64,000 nucleotides of DNA from Panorpa germanica (lineage: Eukaryota > Arthropoda > Insecta > Mecoptera > Panorpidae), in assembly GCA_963678705.1 (NCBI GenBank), contig OY783205.1, positions 13,516,001 through 13,580,000 on the forward strand. The letters are read 5' to 3'. Made by a program: the position numbers and the translations under genes. The notes under the pieces are model-generated. The model did no database searches. It saw nothing but the letters and a program-made list of their open reading frames with translations, and was not told where the DNA came from. Positions 23,301-34,607 of the stretch are shown here, piece by piece (the first letter of the stretch is position 1; the number at the start of each line of letters is the position of its first letter).

Positions 23301-25353
23301 ATTGATCAATGAATTTTTTGTATACCTTCAATAGTGAAGGATTTCGTTTAAATCTGTTTTCTAACACATAGAATCTTTGCAGGGCGACTGAGAAAGAATC
23401 CCCCAATTCTAGTTCATTTACTGGGCTGACTAATGGCAAATCAACAGTAAAGGTATTATTTTTAAGTAGTACTGAATTTTTAAAAATATGTTCAGCCTTT
23501 AAATATTCCTCAGTAAACTTATCTGTTTCTTCTGGGACTTTCTCAGTCGTCCAAAATTGCCCCATAACATTCTCAAGGGTTGTATGGTCACAAATGGCAA
23601 AATTAGATATTAGATTAGTGTATGAATTATTATTTTGATTATGCAATTTGCCTGCAACTACATATCCAAATGTAGTGTTCTGTAAAACTGAGCCATTATT
23701 TAGTTTAATACAGCCACCTAATAGAATGGCAAAATATACATCCGCACCCAATAGCAATGATATTTTCGAGGGTACATTATACTGCTCATCAGCTAGCTTA
23801 ATATATTTGGGAAAAATAACTTTGGATGTATCAATAAAAATTTGAGGCAAAGGCGTAGTGATAGACTCAACTACATGACAATTCACTTTGTGATTAATAT
23901 TTCTGTTATAATTTGACTGTATGTTTAAAATTGCTGAGTGGTATAATTTCGTGGCTTTATTGCCTATACCAATTATTTTACTAGTTTGAGTGGTTGTGCG
24001 TAAACGCAATTTTTTTAAAAGTTCAGCAGTCACTAATGATGCTTGGCTACCACTATCGAGCAATGCACGAACTAGAAACTCGCGACCAAATTTGTCAACG
24101 ATTTTTACCTTCATAGTAGGCAGCAATATGGTACCCCCCAAACTATCATTGCTAGAGCACATTACAACTGGAGCTTCAGTTGTCTTGCCAGCCAGCCAAC
24201 CAGCTTCTGTTTTATCACATAACAATTTGCTATGCATACCTTTACATTTGTGACATTTATATTTATTCTCAAGGGGACACCTGTCACTATGGGCTTTCAA
24301 ACATAGCGAACATAATTTATGTTCTTGAACGAATGAATTACGCGTCTCTAAAGGAGCCATTTTGAATTTTGGACATTTAAAAATTGGATGGTCCATATTA
24401 CAATATCTACATGCTAAATTGTAGCGAGTAGTGACATTGGAAACTCTCGAGTGCGAATATTCTCTATAATTTTTGTCATTTGACATATTTTTATACGGTG
24501 AGCTATCCTCAAGTGCAATTGCACGTTTTTCTAAAAATGAAATAAATTCTGCCATAGTAGGCAGTTTTTCTAAGTTTCTTTCCATGTGGAAATTGCGACT
24601 AGTTAATATATCTAGCTTCCTGCTTAAGATTGAGATTAAAATCATGTCCCATTTGTCTACAGGCTCATCAAGATTTTTTAAAGCTTGTAATTGCTGTTTA
24701 ATTTGACATAAAAAAGCCCTTATAGCCACTGCAGTACCCTTCTGCATGTTTGGAATATCAAGTAATATATTAATATGATTAGAAATTAATCGCGCCTTAT
24801 TATCATACCGCGCTAACAATAAATCAAGAGCCTCTTTATATGAGCTGTTTACAAGCGGCAAATTTAGGATTATTGAAAGAGCCTCATCAAGGAGATACTT
24901 CCTCAAATAAAAAAGCCTTTGTACATCGGACAGTGATGTATTATTATGAACAACCGCTTGGAAGAGCTCATAAAAGGGCTTAAACCTGGTTATATCCTTG
25001 CCATCGAAGGTTGGAATTTCCACCGCTGGAAGTTTTGATGCAACTAAGCTAGGACAAGTAGGCCTATTAACTTCTTTTAATTTGGTGATACTAGCATTTA
25101 ACTTGGCTAGAATATTAAAGTATTTTTCTTCGACTTCCTCTATGTCCTCATCATCCTGTTCATCAATTTCTAGAATACTGGATTGCGTGAGCTCGTACGA
25201 TTGATAGGTAGTCATCAACTTTTCTTTTTTCGCCTCCAGCAGCTCCACTGTACCGAATTCGAGGGCCCTTGAGTCGCTGACGTAATTGTCCATCCTTGAT
25301 ATTGAACCTTTTGCAGTCGTCCGCGCCGTTTTAAGCCTCTTCAACCCCTCCAT
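20332..25353 (-). CDS. BEL/Pao gag-pol polyprotein (intact, 1673 aa)
   Basis: Single uninterrupted frame; start AAGATGG is a good context. Approximate order by residue: coiled/acidic N-terminus and Gag (DUF1759-like, about 110-290); zinc knuckles (about 314-385; CRYCNMDHPIFKC and later CHKCKGMHSKLLC); aspartic protease with ALLDSGSQ (about 434); reverse transcriptase with CDIEKMFRC (about 771) and YVDD (about 848); BEL-typical FDPLGLIGP; RNase H with YCDSK (about 1099) and NPADIISRG; integrase zinc domain H-x-H...CVIC (about 1334-1375); integrase core VDFCGPF, YCDNAKTF and FGGIWEAG (D, D, E); DUF5641-like end. All key residues I looked for are present. The frame stops at DLKNW, while the +1 frame continues 17 codons to a PSQNCVGYH-like tail resembling the usual BEL terminus, so a small C-terminal shift is possible. 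It copies element RNA and integrates the cDNA. Confidence 0.95.
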   Translation of the reverse strand: MEGLKRLKTARTTAKGSISRMDNYVSDSRALEFGTVELLEAKKEKLMTTYQSYELTQSSILEIDEQDDEDIEEVEEKYFNILAKLNASITKLKEVNRPTCPSLVASKLPAVEIPTFDGKDITRFKPFYELFQAVVHNNTSLSDVQRLFYLRKYLLDEALSIILNLPLVNSSYKEALDLLLARYDNKARLISNHINILLDIPNMQKGTAVAIRAFLCQIKQQLQALKNLDEPVDKWDMILISILSRKLDILTSRNFHMERNLEKLPTMAEFISFLEKRAIALEDSSPYKNMSNDKNYREYSHSRVSNVTTRYNLACRYCNMDHPIFKCPKFKMAPLETRNSFVQEHKLCSLCLKAHSDRCPLENKYKCHKCKGMHSKLLCDKTEAGWLAGKTTEAPVVMCSSNDSLGGTILLPTMKVKIVDKFGREFLVRALLDSGSQASLVTAELLKKLRLRTTTQTSKIIGIGNKATKLYHSAILNIQSNYNRNINHKVNCHVVESITTPLPQIFIDTSKVIFPKYIKLADEQYNVPSKISLLLGADVYFAILLGGCIKLNNGSVLQNTTFGYVVAGKLHNQNNNSYTNLISNFAICDHTTLENVMGQFWTTEKVPEETDKFTEEYLKAEHIFKNSVLLKNNTFTVDLPLVSPVNELELGDSFSVALQRFYVLENRFKRNPSLLKVYKKFIDQYIEMGHAREIDINSYDVYNTPNYFLAHHAVTNNDSKTTKLRVVFDGSMRSKNKVSLNDVMLNGPVVQGELFDILILFRTYVYTIVCDIEKMFRCILTNDTYNVLQNILWRDDPSKPISCLQLKTVTYGLKSSTFLATRCLIELAHRYKHKYPLAARAMCYNTYVDDVIVGCDDVEELFELKSQLIDLLQLGNFKLHKWSSNHPSVLDDISSDKKYINELDLNKSAIIKTLGLKYNIISDTFTFKCPNTNNNNLNTKRKVLSFIGTLFDPLGLIGPIIVVAKLIMQELWILKIDWDAPLPDKQLQMWEKFLNGLKKADSISIDRLIKEQKFVTAELIGYADASMKAYGCCLYLRTVTANGKVKTKLICAKSRVAPLGKVLTIPQLELNSAVLLAQLAARVSNLLKTRLEHRVFFYCDSKIVLAWIQADKLKANIYVNNRVKKITELTDKFSWYYVKSADNPADIISRGIEPQHLKNQNLWWNGPQYLSNCDFKHDHYFDLNTVLPSDDEDINCNLCNIEVEQAPLMLDLFKKFSNINKLQRVLAYVYRFFNNCKKTVHSSNGHLSPQELHNSLLIIIRSVQRQIFFKEIKCLLGGTIIKTGIGNLHPFIDSAGLIRVGGRLQNAGIAKDKMHPVILPKANNITSIIIKNEHLRLLHAGARLVLSSLSQKFWIINGIREVKKVLYKCVICSRLKAESAKRLMGSLPTDRVTATRPFQHVGVDFCGPFNIKIARIRKPLITKGYISLFVCFSTKAIHMEVVSDLRTETFLACLNRFISRRGMPTKIYCDNAKTFKGAANELKELYNLQTNKSHRNTVISFCNNLYIKFMFIPSYAPEFGGIWEAGVKSVKHHLKRVVGNLALTYEELNSVVIQIEGVLNSRPLLPLSSNEYKYLTPAHFLIGTALIEYPEVNLTEVPVNRLKFWNIVKKLKQDFWQAWSKDYLTQLQSRPKWKYANENLKEGDLVIVKNLNSPPLNWPMARITKVFFDLKNW

Positions 25354-25559
25354 CTTGCTTAGGTGATAAACTCGTACTTGTATGATAGACGAAACGTGGA
25401 TGACAAAACTAATCCAGCTTAATCCAGCAACTTAGTAAGTTTTTAATAAATTGGTACTTGTAGATAGTAATAATAGAATTGTACCTTGATGAGTAAAAAA
25501 GTATTTTACTCTCTTCCAGCGTCCTTATACCCCTTTCCGTATTAATATTTTTCTTGAAT

Positions 25560-26166
25560 AATTTTTCTTGAAATGTGAATATGTAGTATCCAAATCATCT
25601 GTGAATCCGCTTAAATCAAGCGTTGCATTACCCAATCAATGTCAATTGATGACTTCCCCAGCCGCCATAGGGTCAATGTAAAAAAATAGCTTGTACACGT
25701 GCCGGATACCATATAGACGTAACCTCAAAACACTACGAATTCACACGCGGTTAGTAAACTCGAAGGACCAGCTTCGTTTGTAGGAATTAAAACCTTCTTG
25801 AAATGTAATTGTAGTATCCAAATCGTCTGTGAATCCGTTCAAATAGAGCGTAGCATTACCCAATCAATGGCAATTGTGACTTCCAGAGTCGCCAAGGGGT
25901 AAATGTAAAAAAACGCCTCAAAACACAACGAAAACACACGCGGTTACTAAAGACTCGAAGGACCAGCTTCGTTTGTAGGAATTAAAACCTTCTTGAAATG
26001 TAATTGTAGTATCCAAATCATCTGTGAATCCGTTAAAATAGAGCGTAGCATTACCCAATCAATGGCAATTGTGACTTCCAGAGCCGCCAAGGGGTAAATG
26101 TAAAAAAACGCCTCAAAACACAACGAAAACACACGCGGTTAGTAAACTCGAAGGACCAGCTTCGCA
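25560..26166 (-). repeat. Tandemly repeated leader of the BEL/Pao element
   Basis: Three successive blocks of about 190-195 bp (roughly 25560-25755, 25755-25948, 25949-26142), the last two very similar and the gene-proximal one diverged. Each is marked by CTTCTTGAAATGTAATTG, TCTGTGAATCCG and CACACGCGGTTA. Each boundary carries ACTCGAAGGACCAGCTTCG (near 25758, 25952 and 26146), which contains the primer-binding complement, so the primer site is present three times. Confidence 0.85.
26148..26163 (-). other. Primer-binding site, tRNA-Tyr type
   Basis: In element sense TGGTCCTTCGAG lies a few bases inside the 5' LTR. It is complementary to CTCGAAGGACCA, the 3' acceptor end plus CCA of insect tRNA-Tyr as I recall it. 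Confidence 0.75.
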
Positions 26167-26466
26167 TGTACGAAATAAAACCATGCGAGTAAAATAGATT
26201 GAATAATTTATTTAAATATTCAACGATAAAATTAATTTACACTTTTATTAAATAACTTTAACCAAATTCTTATAATGCAAAATGGTTGTGAATCATGATG
26301 CTTGCCAGTGTAAAAGCCAGAACACGACTAACTTGCTTGCCATATGGCTCCGCCGTACACACCAATCCACAGTAATATTGCCCTGCGTGTAACTTCTACC
26401 AGAGACAACAATACATTATAATATTGGAATGTCAGCAGAGACATATCTTATGTTTTGTACTGAACA
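26167..26466 (-). repeat. 5' LTR of the BEL/Pao element
   Basis: 300 bp, appearing identical to 19754-20053. It is followed on the plus strand by the AAAGG duplication. Confidence 0.95.
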
Positions 26467-26471
26467 AAAGG

Positions 26472-27640
26472 GGATAGCTATTCAGGATAACAGTAGATTA
26501 ATACCTCTTAGCCCGTTTCTCGACTCCATAGGAATTCTCCGTGTAGGTGGTAGACTTGCGCGCGCAGACTTGTCCGACAGTCAGCGTCACCCTATATTAT
26601 TGCCCGCTCATCATCACATCACTCGCACCATTATACGGGAGGAGCATGTTCGGCTCAATCACGCGGGTATTTAAAGCACCTTATATTCCGAGCGTCAAAC
26701 CTATTGGCCGCTGGATTATTGTCGATTATTGTGGACCGTTTTACTTTAAGAAAAGACGACATCGTAATCATCAGAGCGTAAAGGTTTATGTGGCTTTATA
26801 TGTTTGCATGTCTACTAAGGCTGTCCACCTCGAACTGGTAAGTGACCTCACCACAGAGGCATTTATTGCTAGCTCAAGCATTTCTTTTTAAGGCGTGGAA
26901 AGTCTACGGACATTTTCTCCGACAACGCTACCAATTTTGTAGGGGCAAATCGCGAATTAAATGAATTATATGATCTTATTTACACAGCCGAGTACAAGTA
27001 TTTAATACAGAGATATCTTCACGAGGAGAAAATAACTTGGCATTTTATTCCTCCCATTGCTCCTCACTTCGGAGGGCTTTGGGAGGCTGCGGTACGATCA
27101 TTTAAGAATCACCTGACGCGCACTGTAGGGAACACTCTGTTAACGTACGAGCAATTAGAAACGTATGTAGTTGAGATCGAAGCCATACTAAATTCTCGTC
27201 CCATATCTCCCTTATCTCCTGATCCCAATGACCTACTCCCTTTAACTCCTGGCCATTTTCTTATTAGTAGTCCACTGACAAGCTTACCTCAAGCGAACTG
27301 GACTAGCACCACCTCCAATCGACTGTCTGCATTCCAACATGCGCAGCAGATGAAGCAACACTTTTGGAAGCGGTGGTATAAGGAATACCTTCATCAACTA
27401 ATCACGCGGCCATCTCATCAAGGAAGGTTACCGAATCTACAAGTCGGTACACTTGTCTTAATTACCGAGGACAACCTCCCTTCATTCAGTGGCTGCTAGA
27501 TCGTGTGATCAAAATTCATCCTGGGAAAGATGGGATAGTGCGTGCTGCCACAATTAAAACTGCCTCAGAGCAACTGGATCGCAGCACAAAAAGGCTATGC
27601 CCGCTTCCGGCTGAAGACGACTCTACTATTCATAAACATT
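26472..27640 (+). pseudogene. Decayed BEL/Pao pol remnant, unit C, right part
   Basis: Continuation of the remnant split by the young element; integrase half-finger and core. Private stops are TAA at 26672-26674 (for CAA) and a TAA near 26888. Confidence 0.9.
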
Positions 27641-27787
27641 GAACTATAATAGATCAAGGCGTAGTGCATGTTGCGTACTATAAGACTTAATAGGCAGGCC
27701 TAAACCACTTAGATATTTAAGACAGATTTAAGCATTATGATAGTGTACAGTAGCTGATGAAAATCCCTTAGTGTGAGTTACAAAAAT

Positions 27788-28124
27788 TGTACACCCGTGG
27801 CGGCGCCATGTTTTAAGTTGTTTTATTGGAGTGCAATGACAATATTGTGATGAGCTGATGGATTCTCATCGGTTCTGCAATTTTAGTTTTTTTTTAGAAA
27901 GGTCAATTCATTGTAAATAATTTGTATCATTCTTAGTTTAAAGCTTGTACGAATAACATTTAAGTTTAGATTTCTATTGTACTTGTGTTTATTTTAATTC
28001 TTTACAACTATTATATTCGACAACAAAAGCATTCTACCACTGTATAGTTGCTTGAAGTTTTTAATAAATCAATAATTAAACGAAAACATTTACGTGGTCT
28101 TACACATAATTTCGGCGTACAACA
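27788..28124 (+). repeat. Putative BEL LTR-like tail, unit C
   Basis: 337-bp block as in units A and B. Confidence 0.5.
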
Positions 28125-30619
28125 TCGCAGTATTGAAAATCTGCGCGATACTATAAATCATCGCATAAAATAATCGCGGTTCGAACAGAAATAATATTCA
28201 ATTCACACAAAAAAGACAGTCGTCGCTTGCGGCGGGGGTAAACTCTAGTTTATGTATATCTGCTAAACATTGTTAATATGCAATATATCATTATTTAACT
28301 TAATATATCTCTAATTTTAATTCATCAGAAATGGGTAAAAGACTGGGAAATTAAAGTATACGAAACAAAAAAATTACATTAAGAAAACAATTTTGCCCCC
28401 TCCACTCGACAATCACATTAAATATTGCGCAGCTTCACCAAGCAGAGACTGTAAAATACCTAAGTTGCTATAGTTGGACAAGCGATTATGTTGGAAGTAT
28501 TTACAAGGCCACACGGTGTATTAAAAAAAGAAAAAAGGAACAAAGAAAAGTAATGTTGTATTTGCAGCTCTGCTATAGGGTATATAAAAGTAGTATTAAT
28601 TATATTTCTAGTAAAGAAGAGACATGACAAAAATTAAAAGCAATGGGCTTGTGTACTCATTTTTAGAGGCTGATTTTTCAATTGAAGCGATATCCCAGTA
28701 AACAATTTGGTGAAGTGCCCTATTTAGTGACGTTTCTATCACTATTTCACTTCAATTATAGTTCGCATCAACTTTATCTTCATTTGTATTCCGACAGGTG
28801 AAGTAATTTCGCCATCTGTAGCCGATAAAGTAGACATTTTATATGAAAAAATGTGAGAAACTGAACTATAAATGAACACTTTTATGACAAAAAAATCGTG
28901 ACGCATCTTCAATATGATGTCAAAGTGACTCCAAAATGTTTACTGGGATTTGTAGTGGTAAAATTATAATTCAAATTTTTAATTGCTATATCTCCGTCAA
29001 CATTTAAATATTTAGTAAAATAGAAAGGCCAATACACATTTATAAACATCGACTTCAGTCAATAATTGTAAAACCTACTCATAATAAAATGAGTTCGCAA
29101 GCCCGTTAACCAATGTCGACAGGGTACGATACACCGGATATTAATTTATGCGTGGAAGAGTTTTAAAGATAAAATGCCTGAACCAACATTTATAGTATTA
29201 TATATAAAAAAATTATTGGTAATTATACAATTTTTTTAATGAAAAACGAAGCATCAGATCCATGTCTTACTCATGGATACTTACTTAAAATGTGTAATTT
29301 CTAATAAAAAAATTTATATGTAATAATTATTTTCAAAACCCTTTTACACGAAAATTAATATCTAGTGGACCAGATACTTAAGAATAATTTTCATTTGTGA
29401 AATAAGAATAAAAAATTTCGTTAGAAAAAATATATCATTTTTTAAAAACACAAAAATCTTAATTTTAGAATAAAAGGTCCATGAACTTAAATAAAATTGC
29501 ATAAATGCCAGAAAGTCGTTAATGATTGAAATTTAATGTATCAGTTCTTAATTTTAGAGTATATTTATTATTATTTTACAGTAATGTACATATATCTCAC
29601 ATTCTTGAATGTACAGTGTACATATTTCAGACATTCGCCATTTAATCCAGGTACCAATTCAGAAAGAGTTATTTAAGTGCCCTAGAATATAAAAAAATTA
29701 AATTGTCTTATTAAAAAGGAAAGAAGAATATTTATATTTGCTTTCATGTTGATTTTAGTTATCGAATAAGTTACCAATAAGGGTCACCATTAGAAGAATT
29801 ACATCTTTTATATTAAGTATAGACGTAATTAATTATATTTTTTACAGATAAAATCAGGAAATATTGTAATCTACAAATAATAATACGTTCTTGAGGCTTT
29901 GAGGCTTTAGATTACCTTGCGTATTTCAACAAAACAACTTTGCTTTTAAAGAACGCCTGCAATGAAACTTCTAAATACGCTTCGCATATTTATCTTAGTT
30001 CTCTGACGTAATATCTCTAAATTTAATGCATATGGCTGTCATACTGTAATATTTCTATTAATTATATTATTAATAATTGAAGTTTCTCATATTTTATAAA
30101 AATAGTAATTAGGAGAATAATAGTTGGCAGGTAAAATATTGATAGTTGTTATCATCTTAAAGCAAATAAACTAACTCTAGCACTGGCGCCATTGTTAATT
30201 ATATATAACAAATTATTTTATTAGACTTTATGATACTTTTCAACACTATATATTGGGGGCCAAAGCACTATATATTGGAAGCTGCCAAAGAAATGTAATA
30301 GGCAATAAGCAGCAGATGAAATTAACTAGCTAGCTAAACTACATCATCATAAATAAAGAAGGATTTTGGTTTATATACAATTATATTAATTAAATAATTT
30401 AATACTTGTGTTTTTTAGGAAGAATTTTTATGTACATACAAATACATTAATTACAACAAACATTGTAAACTAAATATTGCCAATTTTTTTTTATTTATAC
30501 ATTTTTTGATATTTATAATAATTCAAACATCCACGCATTGCCGCCTCTTTTGTGTCTTGCAAGAACTTCTCGCCGAACAAAGGCAGAGATTCCTGGCCAA
30601 TAACATGAATATATCATAG
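28125..30619. other. Non-coding spacer of unit C
   Basis: Same layout as unit A, with the MITE at 28694-28947 and the palindrome junction near 29220-29400. Nothing else recognised. Confidence 0.6.
28694..28947. mobile_element. 254-bp MITE, unit C copy
   Basis: Same ends and length as in units A and B. Confidence 0.8.
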
Positions 30620-30763
30620 GACCAAAGCATATATATATTATCATATCAATAATATATATATATTATCTTTGGTCTTGGTTCTCAGTAGAATTAAGTCTGT
30701 GACAGTGAGTTAAACGTCTTTACGAAAAAAGTTGAAATTTGTATCAAAGTGGACAAAATAAAA
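30620..30763 (+). promoter_or_regulatory. RING copy D promoter hairpin and untranslated exon 1
   Basis: GACCAAAG/CTTTGGTC hairpin (30620-30674) with an AT-rich TATA core, initiator TCAGTA near 30692, GTAAGTA donor at 30764. Confidence 0.6.
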
Positions 30764-31059
30764 GTAAGTAATTATTTAATTATTAAGTATTATATTGAAT
30801 ATATTTGTAACTTTTCATTTTGGTAATCATTTACAATAGCTACACTTGTTTCGAAAGTTAAAAAAAAACTATTAGGTATTAATATACCTGAAATATGTTA
30901 CTGAAATATGCTTGAAATAAATTACTGTGAAATATTCATTATGTATTTATACCACTCTTTATTAAAAAAAAAAACAGCATTTATGGTTGAAGTTGACCAA
31001 TAAATGTGAAAATGACGCCATTTTCACTTATGTGTATAACAGTGTCATTTTATTTCTAG

Positions 31060-31880
31060 TGTTGTAAGTACGCATAAGTCGTACTTATCCTTCCTATTTT
31101 TAATATAAATGTTATTTATTTTATAAGAATTATATTATGTTATCTTTAATTTTAGTATTAATATTGTAATAAATAATTATTTGTATTTAGCGCTTGTAAA
31201 CATTGACTCTGGTCTGTGGAGATTTTATATTATTTTAATGCTGGTAACTCAGTATTGGCACATTGTGATGTGAAATAAATCATTATATATTAATCTGCAC
31301 GCTAGTCAGAAAGTCAGTCTTCTCGTGAGTCTCAACCAAGTGTTTACTAATTGTACTTCGTTCGTACAATACTCCAATTGTAACATCTAAGTATTCAATA
31401 GTGAGCACATTTTAACTATTAATCAAATTATAACACTATAGAATTACATTTTGTTTTATATCTGTCATCTTCGTTAATCTAATAAAATACTATTGTAATT
31501 AAGTAAGCAGATATAATATTACAACGAATAAATGATATATTTTAATAAAAGTGTTTGTATTAATAGTAATAAAAAGATACTAATTGTTCAACCGTCGTAT
31601 GTCGCAACGAGGTTACTTTAGACCGCTCAAGTATTCTCTAATTGCAACAATACACCGTCTTAACAAGAATCTTATTAATCATCTTAAAAGAGTTAATTCT
31701 TATCAACGTGAGTAATTCAAGAAGGTGGATGATCGTCAACTGAAGAGTCTACTTCCAGAAACTAGCAACACAACGTGATGTATTGGCAAGCTGAGTAATC
31801 TCCTTCTAGAACGACAATCCGACCTCTTTTTACAACATTGATGTCAGGTGTAACATCCGCCTTCGAATCTACTCACAACA
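31060..31880. mobile_element. Solo LTR (821 bp) in intron 1 of RING copy D
   Basis: Starts TGTTGTAAGTACGC and ends ACTCACAACA, flanked by CTAG at 31056-31059 and 31881-31884. The same site in copy E (around 37429) has one CTAG and no insertion. TG...CA ends, a 4-bp duplication, AATAAA motifs and no coding capacity mark a solo LTR left by LTR-LTR recombination. Superfamily not determined; the TGTTG...CAACA ends suit BEL or gypsy. It is unlike the 300-bp and 917-bp LTRs elsewhere in the window. Confidence 0.88.
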
Positions 31881-32112
31881 CTAGCCTCATGTTGTAAATG
31901 TCAACTTTAACCAATAATATTATCTATTTCTAAATAAAAAGTGAAATAATAAATTACACATAAAAATTTGCACGTGTTTTTAGTATTCAGCAAGCATCCT
32001 TGGTTTTTATATTAACTTTATTCAAATCTAATGTATGTTTGTGATAAGAAACGTGCTGTAACATGAAAAGTATCTAACCTATGGTATCTTTGTTTTTAGG
32101 TTAGAATCTACA

Positions 32113-33256
32113 ATGAGTACTGTTAACCTTAGGGTGTGTATATTTATAAATTTTAAATGTATTTAGTATTTTTGCATTGACTTCTAAACTCTTAATGATT
32201 ATTGCAATTCCTTTTATGATATTTTTAGGAAGAACGAGAACGGTTAATGCTTCTAACGGAAGGTGAAGTCCTCCGTATATCAGGGGTTGGAAATGATAGT
32301 CCCAACTTGTATACACGAGAAAATGTAATAGACTCCCTAGATAAAACTTTTCCGGCTTATAAATATGAGAAGAGTGATTCATCTGGAGGAGAAATCAAAG
32401 AAGAATGTTCTATCTGTCTTGGAGTATATGAGAAAGACGAGGAAATCAGGTCAGGCTCATCACTTCCTGCCCAAATTGGGTTGGGAATTGTTTTTTAAAA
32501 TCTTTAATGAAATATTGGTTAATAAACGTATATTGGCGTGTTTAATTTATTAAATATCAAAAATTGATGGATATATATCTATTTAAAGTTTGAATGTGTT
32601 ATCCTTGTAGTTGATAACGTCACATACTTGTTAAAATATAATAAGTAATGTTATTTATTTTTTTGTTTTATATCACGACATTATATTGAAACATTATGGG
32701 TCAACTCAACAGGTGTTATTGCTTTGACGTTTAATTTTGCATCTCCTTTGCACTTCTCTTGTTTAACTGTGATTCTAAAGATAGACAAATGGTATATGGG
32801 AAGAATGTGAGGAAGGAATGTCATCGTAAACTCGGTCTTTTTCTGTAAATTTTACCCCTTTAATTATAAAAGACAAAAAAATGACTATTTCAATCGTCGA
32901 TAACTTTTATAATATTGCGCATTGAATAAAAATAAGTGGATATTTAAAGTTTTCGTAGCCAACTTTATCAATGTACAGTGCAGTTTTATAGAAATTCTGT
33001 TTTAATGCACAACCAAATTTCTAATTAAATTTTTATTTGTGTTTTTAGGCGAATATCATGCAATCACAATTTTCACAAAGACTGTATTGAAAAGTGGATC
33101 ATGGAGAAAAACAGCTGTCCAATGTGCCGAAGGACGGTGATGTCAGGACCACAAGATGGCGCAGGACCTTATTATTTTCTAGTACAACCAAATGGAACTT
33201 TTAGTGTTGTAAGGATACCTGAGTCGGATTATGGATCAGACATGGATCTGATGTAA
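32113..33256 (+). CDS. RING-H2 finger protein, copy D (intact)
   Basis: Coding exons 32113-32133, 32229-32449 and 33049-33256 (21+221+208 nt, 149 residues). All eight RING ligands and the splice consensus are kept. It differs from copy B at one visible residue before the RING (Tyr for Phe in P-A-x-K-Y-E-K). The 821-bp solo LTR lies in intron 1, between untranslated exon 1 and the ATG exon, so transcript length but not the protein should change. Confidence 0.85.
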
Positions 33257-33754
33257 TACTTTTCGCCATGTTCATTAAATAAAAATGTGTAATTTCTAAT
33301 AAAAAAATTTATATGTAATACAATAAATGTTGGTTTAGTTATTTTATTTTTAAAACCCTTTCACACAAATTGATATCTGGTGGACCCTCAGATACTAAAT
33401 TATTATCATTTTTGAAATAAGAAAAGAAAATTTCATAAGAAAGAATATGTCATTTTTTTAAAAAAACCAAAAATCTTAGTTTTAGAAAAAAAGGTCTTTG
33501 AATTTAAATAAAATTGCATAAATGCCAGAAAATCGTTAATTATTGAAATTTAATGTTCTTCATTTTAGAGCATAGTATTATAACAAACATAACTACATTA
33601 AATTATTTTAAAGAATTAAAGAATAATAAATTAAACAATTACTCGTAAAAAAACAGGATCGCGTATAGATATTAAAAATGTTATGAAGCAGTTTTTTATT
33701 TTAGTGCATAATGATCATAATTGCATTAAAATATTTAAAAGAATGAAAAAATAA

Positions 33755-34607
33755 GGCACGATGGACGACTTGCTAACAGGCGCAAACACGCGACAAGAAG
33801 CAGAGTCTCTACGAGATGAACTGAATTGCATCACTAAAAGGGGAGGGTTTAACTTGAGAAAATGGGCGTCAAATGATCCATCTCTCGTGTAAAACTGCGA
33901 TGAAAATGACAATGCTATCCACATGTCACTGGATCCTGATATGACACTTAAGGCCATAGGTATTCACTGGAATGCTAGGTAGGATCAGATTTTGTACAGT
34001 GTAAATAGCAGTAAAATTACCGCAGTTTATAAACGATCCATCTTAAGTCAAATAGCTCAATTATTTGATCCGCTGGGTTTTCTGGGTCCGGTAATAGTGT
34101 ATGCAAAAATAGTTATGCAAGTGTTATGGAAATTAGGTGTAGCCTGGGATGAAGCTATTTCCGTAGAAATACATACTTTGTGGTCAACCTTTCGTGACCA
34201 GCTTCTGTTTCTCGAATCACCGCGGTTCAAACACTGCATCACTGTAGCTGAATCAAAAAATATTCAATTACATGGGTTTTGTGATGCTAGCAAGAAGGCG
34301 TATGTGTTTACCTACGATCTGTAGATAAAAATGATAGGGTCCACGTTCAACTAATTTGCTCTAAGTCGCGAGTGGCTATAGTAAATTCCATTTCACTATT
34401 TCGTTTGGAGCTCTGTGGCGCGCTTTTGCTTGCTCGGCTTGTTGAAACTGTGAAAACTGTGAATAGTTTCTCGCGGTCAGCTTCCGTCGGAGTTTATTTC
34501 AGGAAAACTGTGGCAGCATGGGCCGTCATGGCTATAAAAACCTCAGAATTCATGGCCCAAAACAATTTTAGTTAGCATTGAGCTACCTGATGTAAAAACA
34601 CACGCGG
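33755..34607 (+). pseudogene. BEL/Pao pol remnant, unit D, truncated
   Basis: Runs from the RT active-site region to the RNase H area, then stops at ACACACGCG, joined to spacer sequence equivalent to 12090 in unit B. About 2 kb (integrase and LTR-like tail) is missing, with GCG microhomology at the join. A further internal deletion (GTGAAAACTGTGAATAG near 34450) is shared with unit E. Confidence 0.88.

Larger units (their letters stand above)
19754..26466 (-). mobile_element. Complete BEL/Pao LTR retrotransposon (6713 bp)
   Basis: Flanked by 300-bp direct repeats and an AAAGG target duplication; element sense is minus. Order in element sense: 5' LTR, tRNA-Tyr-type primer site, repeated leader, one gag-pol frame, about 280 bp of 3' UTR, 3' LTR. 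No envelope-like frame is present and I saw no convincing polypurine tract before the 3' LTR. I read the two LTRs as identical, indicating a very recent insertion, later than amplification and decay of the unit it sits in. Confidence 0.95.

Noticed and set aside
19754..26466. Envelope gene suggesting an errantivirus-like element
   Set aside because: Only 280 bp separate the polyprotein stop from the 3' LTR, with no open frame.
32101..32382. 93-residue minus-strand frame over RING exons (also 37646 and 51628; plus strand at 62596)
   Set aside because: Antisense shadow of exon 3 and intron 2. It recurs only because the unit is repeated and has no domain.
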